A stretch of 19,249 nucleotides of DNA, from NCBI GenBank assembly GCA_947311175.1, contig CAMZKK010000079.1, positions 1-19,249 of the forward strand, given 5' to 3'. The notes beneath the pieces are model-generated. The model searched no databases. It saw nothing but the letters and a program-made list of their open reading frames with translations, and was not told the origin of the DNA. The stretch comes from an uncultured Planctomycetota bacterium. GTDB taxonomy: Bacteria > Planctomycetota > SZUA-567 > JAFGNG01. Shown here piece after piece: positions 8,522 through 16,822 of the stretch. The position numbers and the translations under genes were made by a program. How positions within the stretch are numbered: position 1 is the stretch's first letter; the number at the start of each line of letters is the position of its first letter.

Positions 8522-9081
8522 TGAGAAGCTACGAAATCTGGATATAGTCTTTCCATGCATTCAGGGCAGATTGAGTGAGTGAAGTCAACATCGCCTAAGC
8601 CTGAAAGATAGGTTTCTACCGCTTGCCAATAATTGTCACCATCTTTAATCTTTTTACACGCTGCACAGATTGGGAGTAACCCCTCTAATTGCTTTACCTT
8701 GCTTGCCGATTCTATCACCCTCTTTCCTACTCCTAGTCTTGCCTTTAACTCTATTGGTGAATATGGTTTTACAATATAATCGTCAGCGCCGGCATTTAGG
8801 GCAGTGGCAATATCTTCCGGCTCATTGTGAGTGGTTAGAATAATAATATATGGCTGATGCTCTTGTTTTGTCTCTCTAATTATCTCACAAACCTCAACAC
8901 CACTTAATCCCGGCATCTCCCAGTCAATAAGTGCAAGTTTAGGTGCATCTTTTTTACTTAGTTCGTCAAGGGCGTCGCTCCCGTTTTCGACCTCAACCGC
9001 TTCGTAGCCAAAGCCTTCAACTAATTTCTTGAGAATTTTTCTCATTGTAAGTTCATCTTCCGCAATCAGAATTTTTAACAT
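8506..9081 (-). CDS. Response regulator with C-terminal four-cysteine (zinc-ribbon-like) tail
   Basis: A 191-residue protein. Residues 1-120 form a receiver domain: acidic pair E8/D9, acceptor D53 in LIDWEMPG, T83/T84, K105 in VKPYSP. The tail (about 132-180) carries PICAACKK (C139, C142), NYW, FTHSICPEC (C172, C175) and LYP. This short motif is often seen after PAS, GAF or receiver domains in Deltaproteobacteria and PVC bacteria; its role is unknown but a bound zinc is likely. There is no DNA-binding or enzymatic output domain. Its ATG overlaps the end of the hybrid kinase gene by 7 bases, with GAAAGGTGA just upstream, so it is probably the cognate phospho-acceptor of that kinase. Confidence 0.88.
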   Translation of the reverse strand: MLKILIAEDELTMRKILKKLVEGFGYEAVEVENGSDALDELSKKDAPKLALIDWEMPGLSGVEVCEIIRETKQEHQPYIIILTTHNEPEDIATALNAGADDYIVKPYSPIELKARLGVGKRVIESASKVKQLEGLLPICAACKKIKDGDNYWQAVETYLSGLGDVDFTHSICPECMERLYPDFVASQKEQT

Positions 9082-12000
9082 ATTTCACCTTTCAGCTCGT
9101 TAAGAGCTTTTTCCATCTTCAAAATTTGATTTTGTGCCTTTGTTTTATTTCCATCTCTTGCCGCAAATTCGGCAATCTTTGCAATGTTAGATAAACGAAT
9201 TGCTCCAATATTGAGAGTAGCTCCTTTCATGCTATGGGCATGACGTTTGGCTGAATTGAGGTCGTCTTCCGAGAGTGCTTTCTCAAAATCTTTGATTAGT
9301 TCTGGAATACTTCCTAACGCTGCATTGAGAATTTCCTGTTGGGTTTCTTTGTCGTCAGGAAACATCATTTCAAGTTGTGTAGAATCATAAGATGGCAAAA
9401 TATCGGATTTATCGTCTGTTTCGTGAGCATCCTTTGCTAGCTCTTTTTCTTCTATATGTTTCTTTGCCTCTTGATGTAACTTTTCTTTTGGTTGACTGAA
9501 AACTATTTGCGTCATTGTTTCTTTAAATTTTTTAACATTTAGTGGTTTGAAGATAATGTCGGTAACTTCACTTTTGCGAATTGATTTAATCTTGTCATTG
9601 TTTTCTGGAAGTCCGGTTATTACCACTATTTTTATTTTGCAGTATCGCTCATCTTCTCTTAATTTTTTGATTAGGGTTGCACCGTCAATATTTGGCATCC
9701 TGACATCTGTTATCAATATATTCGGCATAAAACTGCCAAGCATTGTGCATGCTTGAATACCATCTTTTGCTTCTTTTATTCGCGCATCAGGAATGGTGCT
9801 ACGGATAGTCTTTACCAAGAGATGGCGGAAGTTTTTATCATCTTCCGCAATTAAAATTTTAACATCTTGCCTTTGTTTGATTTCTTTTGGCAATGCACAG
9901 AAGTTTATGATTGTCCTTTTAATTTCGTTTGGAGATATTGGTTTGCTTAGATAGGCATCCATTCCTGCTTGTGTGCATTTTTTCTCATCATCTTTCATTG
10001 CATGGGCAGTCATTGCTACTATTGGGAGATGTTTGAGTTCCTTTGATTTTTCAAATTCCCTTATTTTGCTAGTTGCCTCATAGCCATCCATTACCGGCAT
10101 TGAGCAATCCATAAAGACTAAGTCATAGTCGTTTGTTTTAATCTTTTCGATTGCTTCACTACCATTATTTGCAATATCTGGTGTTGCCGAAAATTGATTC
10201 AAGATACTCGTTACTACTTTTTGATTAATTAGATTGTCTTCAACAACCAGCACCTTGACACTTGAGGCATCGAAGTTAGTTTTGTTCTTGCCTCTTCTTT
10301 CCTTAATAGTGTGATCGGTTATAAATTCTGAATTATAGCTTGGAGAGAATATATCTATCAATAATTTATATAGATTTGTGGCATTTAGGGGTTTGGTGAG
10401 GAAACCACAGAACCCGGTATTTTTGAATTTTTCCTCTTCACCTCGCATCACAAGTGAGGCAATTACTACTAATTTGGAGTTTGCAAGGTGTTTGCTATCT
10501 ATTAATTTTTTTCCTGTTTCAAGCCCATTCATGTTTGGCATATTATAATCCAGTAAAATTGCATCATATGGCTTTCCTTCTTCCTTTGCCTTCTTTGTCC
10601 TTGAGATTGCTTCTTCACCGTGACTGGCTTCTTCTGTATTTATTTGCCAATTTTCCAGGTGTTCATTGATTATCTGTCGGTTGATTGCATTATCGTCAAC
10701 AATTAAAATTCGTCTATTGGTTAGGTCAGCCGTTGCAGTAAGTTGTTTGTTTTTGTGTTGGACAATTGGTAGCTCTATGGTAAAGAAGAAGGTTGAACCA
10801 CAATTTTTTTTGCTTTCTACTTCAAGTTCTCCTCCCATCAAATTCACTAAGTGCCTACTGATAGACAGACCAAGTCCGGTTCCGCCATATTTACGAGTGG
10901 TGCTTGCATCAGCTTGAGAAAATGCTGAAAATACCTTTTGGGTCTCTTCTTTTGTCATCCCAATCCCAGTGTCTTTTATCTTAAATATTACCTTTGCCGT
11001 ATTACGAATTTTGTTTATTTTTTTTGCTTCAATATCGAATACAACATGACCTTTCTGGGTAAACTTTACTGCGTTATTCCCAAGATTTGTTAAAATTTGC
11101 CGCAATCTGCCGGAGTCAGCAATTACCCAAGTTGGTGTATCCGGTGCATAGCGCATAAGGAAAGAAATTCCTTTGCTGTTAGCTGTTGGTAATAAAAGGT
11201 TGATAACATCCTCTACTGCATTTTGGAGATTACATTCAATTGGAGATAAATCAAGTTTACCTGCCTCGACTTTAGAAAAATCGAGAATATCATTGATAAT
11301 ACTTATTAGTGTTTGTCCCGAATGGTTAATGATTTTTATATAATTTCTCTGTCTTTCGGAAAGTTCTGTGTCTAACAAAAGATCAGTCATTCCAATTACT
11401 CCATTCATTGGCGTTCTTATTTCATGACTCATATTTGCCAAAAATTCACTTTTCGTCTTGTTTGCTTTTTTTGCCTCAAGCATTGCCTCTTGCAATTGAA
11501 TCTCTTTTTTTTCAAGGATTGATATACTGGTAAAACTGTGTTTTAGCCTGTCAATCATACTGTTAAAAGAATTTGCAAGGATTTTTATTTCATCATCTGA
11601 GTTGATTTCTACTCTTTTGTCAAAATTGCCATCACCAACCATTTTTGCAGTTTCAGATAGTTTAATGATTGGCTCAATAAAGGATTTAGACAGCTTTAGC
11701 GATACAAGCATTGCGATAATTATTAGCAATAGTGAAATGGTAATCGCTGTAATTATTGATTGATAAATCATCTTCTTTTCTTCATCTCGTGACAAGACAA
11801 GCACTATATAGCCAATAGTTTTTAGTGATGGAGTCCTTACGCCTACTCCTACATAATGGGTGTCGTCGATTAGGGCTGTGTGTCTAAGTTTTTTGCTTGC
11901 CTTTAATTGTTTGATAAAGTCGGGCAAAAATGGTGTTCCTGCTGTTGCATTTTCAGGGGTGCCATCATAGAGTATTATTCCGTTTTCATCTAAGGCGTAG

Positions 12001-12245
12001 CGTTTGATGATATTTAATGCCTCGTCAGTTCTTTTGAGATTATCCTTTATTTTGCTTATTCTAAGATTATAAAAATCTTCATCAAGGCTAAGCGACATTT
12101 CATTTAGGGTTGCCATTGCTTTAGCTTGTGCGGTTTGTTGAATTATGTTTATTTGCATTGTTGTCATTATTATGGTTAGTAATACAACCGAGATGATAAC
12201 CAAAAGTGTGGAGTAGATGGTGAGTTTTGTTTGAATGTTTTTCAT
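9075..12245 (-). CDS. Membrane hybrid histidine kinase: Cache-like sensor, HAMP, HisKA, HATPase, three receivers, HPt
   Basis: Multi-step phosphorelay protein (1056 residues from this start). TM1 about 7-27; periplasmic, Cache-like segment about 28-156 (YALDENGIILYDG, HYVGVGVRTP); TM2 about 160-180; HAMP; HisKA with H274 (NMSHEIRTPMNG); HATPase with NLGNNAVKF, DTGIGM and GGTGLGLSI. Three receivers follow, with acceptors D566 (LLDYNMP), D713 (FMDCSMP) and D847 (ITDVRMP). An HPt domain ends the chain, with H1004 in AHSMKGA. ATG 12243-12245 is preferred because it lies one base after the stop of the preceding gene and just before TM1. An upstream ATG at 12303-12305 would add 20 residues and overlap that gene by 59 bases; neither has a clear ribosome site. 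It is co-oriented with the binding protein and the zinc-tailed receiver. Confidence 0.92.
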   Translation of the reverse strand: MKNIQTKLTIYSTLLVIISVVLLTIIMTTMQINIIQQTAQAKAMATLNEMSLSLDEDFYNLRISKIKDNLKRTDEALNIIKRYALDENGIILYDGTPENATAGTPFLPDFIKQLKASKKLRHTALIDDTHYVGVGVRTPSLKTIGYIVLVLSRDEEKKMIYQSIITAITISLLLIIIAMLVSLKLSKSFIEPIIKLSETAKMVGDGNFDKRVEINSDDEIKILANSFNSMIDRLKHSFTSISILEKKEIQLQEAMLEAKKANKTKSEFLANMSHEIRTPMNGVIGMTDLLLDTELSERQRNYIKIINHSGQTLISIINDILDFSKVEAGKLDLSPIECNLQNAVEDVINLLLPTANSKGISFLMRYAPDTPTWVIADSGRLRQILTNLGNNAVKFTQKGHVVFDIEAKKINKIRNTAKVIFKIKDTGIGMTKEETQKVFSAFSQADASTTRKYGGTGLGLSISRHLVNLMGGELEVESKKNCGSTFFFTIELPIVQHKNKQLTATADLTNRRILIVDDNAINRQIINEHLENWQINTEEASHGEEAISRTKKAKEEGKPYDAILLDYNMPNMNGLETGKKLIDSKHLANSKLVVIASLVMRGEEEKFKNTGFCGFLTKPLNATNLYKLLIDIFSPSYNSEFITDHTIKERRGKNKTNFDASSVKVLVVEDNLINQKVVTSILNQFSATPDIANNGSEAIEKIKTNDYDLVFMDCSMPVMDGYEATSKIREFEKSKELKHLPIVAMTAHAMKDDEKKCTQAGMDAYLSKPISPNEIKRTIINFCALPKEIKQRQDVKILIAEDDKNFRHLLVKTIRSTIPDARIKEAKDGIQACTMLGSFMPNILITDVRMPNIDGATLIKKLREDERYCKIKIVVITGLPENNDKIKSIRKSEVTDIIFKPLNVKKFKETMTQIVFSQPKEKLHQEAKKHIEEKELAKDAHETDDKSDILPSYDSTQLEMMFPDDKETQQEILNAALGSIPELIKDFEKALSEDDLNSAKRHAHSMKGATLNIGAIRLSNIAKIAEFAARDGNKTKAQNQILKMEKALNELKGEIC

Positions 12246-12246
12246 A

Positions 12247-13212
12247 TTATTCGTAAGCAATCTTCGATAAGAGGTTATTTGTTTGATTGATAATTTTTTC
12301 TTCATTATTTATTTTTTCAAACTTAACTGTCTTGCTTAATTCAAACAAAGTTGCTTTACCGTTTGGAGTTTTTTCCATATTTACAAGGCTCTTAATAAAC
12401 AGGTTTATGAATTTTTGACTAAGTTCTCTTCGGCATGCCACGATACTTCTCGGCACCGTTGGGGTGTTGTGGATTATTTTGAGTTGTTTTTTTAGGTTTG
12501 GTGCAATCTTAATGAAGGCTGCATTGTTGGTGGCTCCGGCACTTATCTTGTTTTTGACAACCCATATAAATGTATTGTCGTCATCTTTGCTAAAGAGATA
12601 ACCTATTTTATCTTTAGGTACTTCACTGTTGCATTTTTCAACCTTTTTAAATTTAAATCCTTCGTTGCTTATGCTTGCTTTTGGTAAGGCGTATGAGCTG
12701 GTTGAGCCAATGTCTTCAAATGCAATAATGTGTCCTTTTAGATTCGCAAGTGAATTTATGTTGCTATTCTTGTTTACAAATACAACGCTATGATATTCCC
12801 TAACTCCCTTTTTCCATCTTCTGAGAATCAGTTTTAGTTTTGTATGGTTTGCTGTCTCTATAACGGGAAACACGGTATCAATGAAAATTTCGATTTGTTT
12901 GTTATTTATCATTTTTATCATTGTTGGAATATCTCGCGCTACTGTGGTCTCGAAATGGTAACTCTTTAGTTCCGGACATTGATTGAGATATTTTGCTAAT
13001 GGTTGGTAGGTACGAATTTTATCCAAAACATCTATGCCAATCGTTCCTATCCGAATGAGTTTTTTATTTTTGTCTTGCTGTTGAGATGATTTTGGAATAT
13101 TAAAAGGAATTGCTTGGGTCTTGTCGATTGAATACCAATAACCCAAAGAAGACATGCCGGCAAAGATTATAATCAACAGAAAGATAATATACATTGTGGT
13201 CTTTTCATTCAT
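12247..13212 (-). CDS. PhnD-like periplasmic binding protein, membrane-anchored
   Basis: A 321-residue protein of the phosphate/phosphite/phosphonate-binding (PhnD) superfamily. An N-terminal hydrophobic stretch (about 7-25, IIFLLIIIFAGMSSLG) acts as an uncleaved anchor or signal; no lipobox cysteine is visible. The body starts with IRIGTIGIDVLDKIRTYQPL, then MIKMINNKQIEIFIDTVFP, SLANLKGHIIAFEDIGSTSSYALPKA and SIVACRRELSQKF, the usual order of PhnD-type type 2 binding folds. No ABC permease or ATPase is adjacent. The next gene, one base downstream, is a hybrid sensor kinase, so a ligand-sensing role is more likely than uptake. The ligand may be an oxyanion or phosphonate, but PhnD-like sensors vary. 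AAGGA lies 8 bases before ATG 13210-13212. Confidence 0.85.
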   Translation of the reverse strand: MNEKTTMYIIFLLIIIFAGMSSLGYWYSIDKTQAIPFNIPKSSQQQDKNKKLIRIGTIGIDVLDKIRTYQPLAKYLNQCPELKSYHFETTVARDIPTMIKMINNKQIEIFIDTVFPVIETANHTKLKLILRRWKKGVREYHSVVFVNKNSNINSLANLKGHIIAFEDIGSTSSYALPKASISNEGFKFKKVEKCNSEVPKDKIGYLFSKDDDNTFIWVVKNKISAGATNNAAFIKIAPNLKKQLKIIHNTPTVPRSIVACRRELSQKFINLFIKSLVNMEKTPNGKATLFELSKTVKFEKINNEEKIINQTNNLLSKIAYE

Positions 13213-13307
13213 CAGTAATGTCCTTTTTGATATCTTGAGCTTTGTTAAATCAAATTTCCCTATCTGTTCCCTAAGTTTGTCGAGGGGAGAAGTCTATGAT
13301 TGTAAAC

Positions 13308-13320
13308 ATTAATTATTAAT
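13308..13320. promoter_or_regulatory. Palindrome ATTAAT-T-ATTAAT at the predicted start site
   Basis: A perfect 6+6 inverted repeat with one central base lies just downstream of the leftward -10 box, in the divergent promoter region. It could be an operator, but it contains only A and T in AT-rich DNA, so chance is a real possibility. Confidence 0.25.
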
Positions 13321-13323
13321 CGT

Positions 13324-13351
13324 AATATACACCAAACAAAAAGATATGCAA
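13324..13351 (-). promoter_or_regulatory. Putative promoter of the binding protein-kinase-receiver operon
   Basis: On the minus strand TTGCAT (13346-13351), 16 bases, then TATATT (13324-13329). Transcription would start near 13317, leaving a leader of about 105 bases before the PhnD-like gene. The rest of this 241-base divergent spacer shows no open reading frame or RNA gene. Confidence 0.4.
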
Positions 13352-13386
13352 TTAATTTTATCAAGAAGTTCTTCGTATTTGTATCC

Positions 13387-13414
13387 TTGCAAGATATATA
13401 TTTTATATTATAAA
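13387..13414 (+). promoter_or_regulatory. Putative promoter of the HDOD-MBL operon
   Basis: TTGCAA (13387-13392), 16 bases, TATAAA (13409-13414), about 40 bases before the HDOD gene ATG. The surroundings are very AT-rich, so the exact boxes are uncertain. Confidence 0.35.
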
Positions 13415-13453
13415 TAGTTATTAGTTTTATAGTTATGGATTTGGATTTAAATA

Positions 13454-14311
13454 ATGGAATACACTATAGAGGAAGTTTTATCTAAGGTCGAAAGTGAACT
13501 TCCATCTTTGTCCCCAACTTCTGCAAAGGTCAACCAATTAGCCAATGATATTAATTGTGCACCGAGTGAGCTAACTCGAGTAATAAAGTTAGATCCTGTG
13601 TTGTCAATGAAGGTTATGAGACTGGTTAATTCTTCATATATTGGGACCCCCAACAAGGTGGTAAGCCTTGAAAAAGCGATTATCATGCTGGGAATGAATA
13701 CAATAAAAAATCTTGCCCTTAGTGCTGCGGTATTGGGACAATTTGCAAGAACTCACGGCAAAGTAGAAGTCTTTTCAATAGATGAATTTTGGGTTCATTC
13801 TCTATCGGTCGGTGTTACCGCCAAAGGAATTGCTGTTCATCGTGGTGTTGACAAAAGAATAGTGGAAGATTATTTTATTGCCGGACTTGGACATACGATG
13901 GGATTGTTGGTTGAAAGTTTTTTTTATCCAGAAGAGATTATGGAAGTGGTAGAGATGGCACCTAAAATGGGGATTATTGCGGCGGAAGAATATGCTCTAT
14001 GTGGATTAAATCACTGTGTTGTCGGAAAGGCACTGGCTGATAAATGGGGATTGCCGGATACTCTTTCTATGGTTATGGAGCATCACCATAACCAAGAATA
14101 TGACGGAACACACAAGGAATTAGTATTGACAGTTGCCCTTGCCGATATAATATGCAAAAATAATAATCTTGGCTTATGTCTGGATAAGGTTTCATTACCG
14201 ATAGAAGATGTTTTATTAGATACATTAGGGCTTGATGAAAATATCGAGAGTGAAATGATGAAGAGCATCAAGACAGAGATAGATAAATCCTTGGAGTTTT
14301 TAAAAATATGA
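13454..14311 (+). CDS. HDOD domain signalling protein
   Basis: A 285-residue protein with a single HDOD domain (about 15-215), an HD-related non-enzymatic fold found in signalling and regulatory proteins. It shows LPSLSPTSAKVNQLANDINC, the VIKLDPVLSMKVMRLVNSS helix block, SLEKAIIMLGMNTIKNLALS and FWVHSLSVGV with H115. The position usually occupied by HD reads LGHTMG (H147, T148), and GLPDTLSMVMEHHH follows. Loss of the aspartate agrees with HDOD proteins lacking HD hydrolase activity. No second domain is present. ATG 13454 has only a weak purine-rich stretch upstream (GGATTTGGAT). The last codons overlap the next gene through ATGA at 14308-14311, suggesting tight translational coupling with the MBL hydrolase. 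Its partner is unknown. Confidence 0.9.
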   Translation: MEYTIEEVLSKVESELPSLSPTSAKVNQLANDINCAPSELTRVIKLDPVLSMKVMRLVNSSYIGTPNKVVSLEKAIIMLGMNTIKNLALSAAVLGQFARTHGKVEVFSIDEFWVHSLSVGVTAKGIAVHRGVDKRIVEDYFIAGLGHTMGLLVESFFYPEEIMEVVEMAPKMGIIAAEEYALCGLNHCVVGKALADKWGLPDTLSMVMEHHHNQEYDGTHKELVLTVALADIICKNNNLGLCLDKVSLPIEDVLLDTLGLDENIESEMMKSIKTEIDKSLEFLKI

Positions 14312-15213
14312 AAATAACCTATTTCGGAGTTAGAGGCTCAATCCCTACTCCAGGTAAAGAACTTGTTAAGTATGGCGGTAATACCTCTTGTATGTTGGTA
14401 GAGACCGATAGTGCGGGAGATTTTATCTTTGACGCAGGAACAGGTATTCGAGAATGCGGAAATTATTTAATGACAAAAGGTAGTCCGGTCGATACCAAAT
14501 TATTTATTTCCCATACACATTGGGATCACATCCAAGGCTTTCCTTTTTTTGTGCCTTCATACATCCCCGGCAATAAACTTAAGGTTTTTGGACCACCGAG
14601 TGATGTTCAAAAATTAACAATTAAAGACATTATGGCAATGCAGACCAATTATGAATATTTTCCGGTTAGGGTAAGTCAACTTGGAGCAGATATAGATTAT
14701 ACTGACACTGCTGAGGGAATAATTATTGAAGAGGATAAGTTTAAGATTAGTGCCTGCAAACTCAATCATCCGGTAAATTGTTTTGCTTATAAAATTGAAT
14801 GTGACGGTAAAACATTTGTTTATGGTGGCGACCATGAGGCATATCGAAATATTTATCGCGGAGATGAATCTTGTGATTTTGATGAAGAATTTCTTCTTGA
14901 GTTGGATGCGAATGCTGATAGTCAAAATCAAAAGATTGCGGATTTTTTGACAGGGGCAGACCTTGTTAGTTGGGATGCACAATATACAGAAGAAGAATAT
15001 TTGGCAAAGGTAGGTTGGGGGCATAGCTCCTATGAATCAGATATTAAATTGGCAAAATCCGCCAAACTGAAGAGAATGATTTTTTCTCATCATGATCCAA
15101 TTTCTCACGATGACGTCTTGACTGAAAGAGAAGACAAATATAAAAAAATTGGTTTAGAAAACGATATTGAAATTGTCTTTTCTAAAGAAGGAATGATTGT
15201 CGAACTTAATTAA
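14308..15213 (+). CDS. Metallo-beta-lactamase-fold hydrolase
   Basis: A 301-residue MBL-superfamily protein. The start, GVRGSIPTPG...YGGNTSCMLVE, marks the cyclic-phosphodiesterase/RNase Z-like branch. The metal-site motif SHTHWDH gives H69, H71, D73 and H74. Further ligand candidates are H154 (LNHP), D175/H176 (YGGDHE), H239 (GWGHS) and H261/H262 (FSHHDP). All expected ligands for a two-metal centre are therefore present, and it should be an active phosphodiesterase-type hydrolase; the substrate is unknown. Related proteins in Deltaproteobacteria are often fused to or placed beside receivers and other signalling domains, which fits the HDOD neighbour that it overlaps by 4 bases. No signal peptide: cytoplasmic. 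Confidence 0.88.
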   Translation: MKITYFGVRGSIPTPGKELVKYGGNTSCMLVETDSAGDFIFDAGTGIRECGNYLMTKGSPVDTKLFISHTHWDHIQGFPFFVPSYIPGNKLKVFGPPSDVQKLTIKDIMAMQTNYEYFPVRVSQLGADIDYTDTAEGIIIEEDKFKISACKLNHPVNCFAYKIECDGKTFVYGGDHEAYRNIYRGDESCDFDEEFLLELDANADSQNQKIADFLTGADLVSWDAQYTEEEYLAKVGWGHSSYESDIKLAKSAKLKRMIFSHHDPISHDDVLTEREDKYKKIGLENDIEIVFSKEGMIVELN

Positions 15214-15251
15214 TGTTTGATAAATATTAAATTGTAACGAAAGGTTATTTG

Positions 15252-16772
15252 ATGACGAAAAAGGATAATAGCAAATTTACCACTATGAAAAATATTGTAT
15301 CGCTTTGTAAGAGAAGGGGCTTTATTTTTCAATCTTCTGAAATTTATGGTGGGTTGAGAAGTTGTTATGATTATGGTCCGCTGGGAGTTGAACTAAAGAA
15401 AAATGTCAAAGAAGAGTGGTGGAAGTCTATGGTCCATCGTCGTGACGATATTGTCGGACTCGATTGCTCAATAATTATGCATCCGAAGGTTTGGGAGGCA
15501 TCTGGACATTTATCTGGTTTTACCGATCCATTGGTTGATTGCCGTAATTGTAAAGAAAGATTTCGGGCAGATCACGCCCCTGTGGTTTCTGCCGGAACAG
15601 AGGTTGAATATAAAGAAGGTGGAAAATCGAAAGGGAAAAAGATAACCGCAATTGTTGGCGAACAGGGTTATGTCTGCCCAAATTGTGGTAGTTGTGATTT
15701 GTCTGATGAGAGATTGTTTAATCTTATGTTTAGAACCAATATGGGCGTAGTTGACCCAACGCAAGAAATTGCAAATAGGATTGATGATTTAGCTAAATTG
15801 GATAAAGATGAAAGGCGAGCTGAATTATCAAAAATGATTGCAAAGAGTGCAGTGTATTTGCGACCGGAGACCGCACAGGGTATGTTTGTCAACTTTCTTA
15901 ACATTACTCAGAGTTCTCGAGTAAAGCTTCCTTTCGGAATTGCTCAAATGGGCAAAAGTTATCGAAATGAAGTGACACCTGGAAACCTTACCTTTAGGAC
16001 TTGTGAGTTTGAGCAGATGGAGATGGAATTCTTTGTAAAACCGGGTGAAGATGATGAGTGGTATAAGTATTGGCATAAAGAACGTTATAATTGGTATTTA
16101 AATCTTGGTATAAGTAAAGAGCGGTTGAGGATGAGGGATCACGACGAAGATGAACTTGCTCATTACGCTAAGGGTTGTGCCGATGTTGAATATTTCTTCC
16201 CGTTTGAAAACGCAGATGGTGAGGGAGAGTGGGCAGAATTAGAAGGAGTTGCCAATCGAACTGACTATGACCTCAAAAAACATAGTGAACATTCAGGTAA
16301 AAATTTGCTTTATTTTGATCAAGATACAGGAGAAAAATTTACTCCGTATGTTATTGAGCCCGCCGCTGGTGCAGATAGGGCTACTTTGGCATTTTTGTGT
16401 GATGCCTATTGCGAAGAAGAGATTAAGGAGGGAGATGTTAGGACTGTTCTTAAATTTGATCCGAGACTTGCTCCAATTAAAGCTGCAGTTTTTCCATTGG
16501 TTAAAAAAGATGGAATGCCGGAAAAAGCAACTGATATTCACAAGGAGTTACTTGCTGCCGGAATTAACTCTCAATATGATCAAGCCGGTGCTGTAGGTAG
16601 AAGATATCGAAGAATGGATGAGGTTGGAACTCCTTGGTGTATTACTGTTGATGGTGATACTAATGAAGGTAAAGGTGTGACCGTACGTGAGCGTGATTCT
16701 ATGGAACAAGAGCGTATTCCGGTTGAAGGAATAGTTGATTATGTCAAAGACCGCATGTTGAAAACAGATTAA
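15252..16772 (+). CDS. glyS: Glycyl-tRNA synthetase, single-chain (alpha2) type
   Basis: Charges tRNA-Gly. It is the homodimeric eukaryote/archaea-like enzyme (also called GlyQS), not the bacterial alpha2beta2 type. Features along 506 residues: GFIFQSSEIYGGLRSCYDYG near the N-terminus; DCRNCKERFRADH and CPNCGSC, a cysteine-rich insertion likely to bind zinc; RPETAQGMF; class II motif 2 (FRTCEFEQMEMEFF); motif 3 (GADRATLAFL); and the anticodon-binding domain with RYRRMDEVGTPWCITVDGD. ATG 15252 is preferred over an adjacent in-frame TTG at 15249, because AAAGG ends 7 bases before the ATG. It starts 38 bases after the MBL gene and may be co-transcribed with it. Confidence 0.95.
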   Translation: MTKKDNSKFTTMKNIVSLCKRRGFIFQSSEIYGGLRSCYDYGPLGVELKKNVKEEWWKSMVHRRDDIVGLDCSIIMHPKVWEASGHLSGFTDPLVDCRNCKERFRADHAPVVSAGTEVEYKEGGKSKGKKITAIVGEQGYVCPNCGSCDLSDERLFNLMFRTNMGVVDPTQEIANRIDDLAKLDKDERRAELSKMIAKSAVYLRPETAQGMFVNFLNITQSSRVKLPFGIAQMGKSYRNEVTPGNLTFRTCEFEQMEMEFFVKPGEDDEWYKYWHKERYNWYLNLGISKERLRMRDHDEDELAHYAKGCADVEYFFPFENADGEGEWAELEGVANRTDYDLKKHSEHSGKNLLYFDQDTGEKFTPYVIEPAAGADRATLAFLCDAYCEEEIKEGDVRTVLKFDPRLAPIKAAVFPLVKKDGMPEKATDIHKELLAAGINSQYDQAGAVGRRYRRMDEVGTPWCITVDGDTNEGKGVTVRERDSMEQERIPVEGIVDYVKDRMLKTD

Positions 16773-16788
16773 TTTTTAATGTTTCTAA

Positions 16789-16822
16789 TAACTCTAAATT
16801 CCGTAGTTGGAATTTAGAGTTA
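16789..16822. terminator. Perfect 14-bp hairpin after glyS
   Basis: TAACTCTAAATTCC (16789-16802), 6-base loop, GGAATTTAGAGTTA (16809-16822). It begins 17 bases after the glyS stop, between convergent genes. No run of T follows on either strand, so it is not a classical intrinsic terminator. It could protect the 3' end or act in both directions. Confidence 0.5.

Noticed and set aside
12247..13212. PhnD-like gene as part of a phosphonate ABC transporter
   Set aside because: No permease or ATPase gene is adjacent; the operon partners are a kinase and a receiver.
13454..14311. HDOD protein as an HD-GYP c-di-GMP phosphodiesterase
   Set aside because: The HD pair reads HT and no GYP motif is present.
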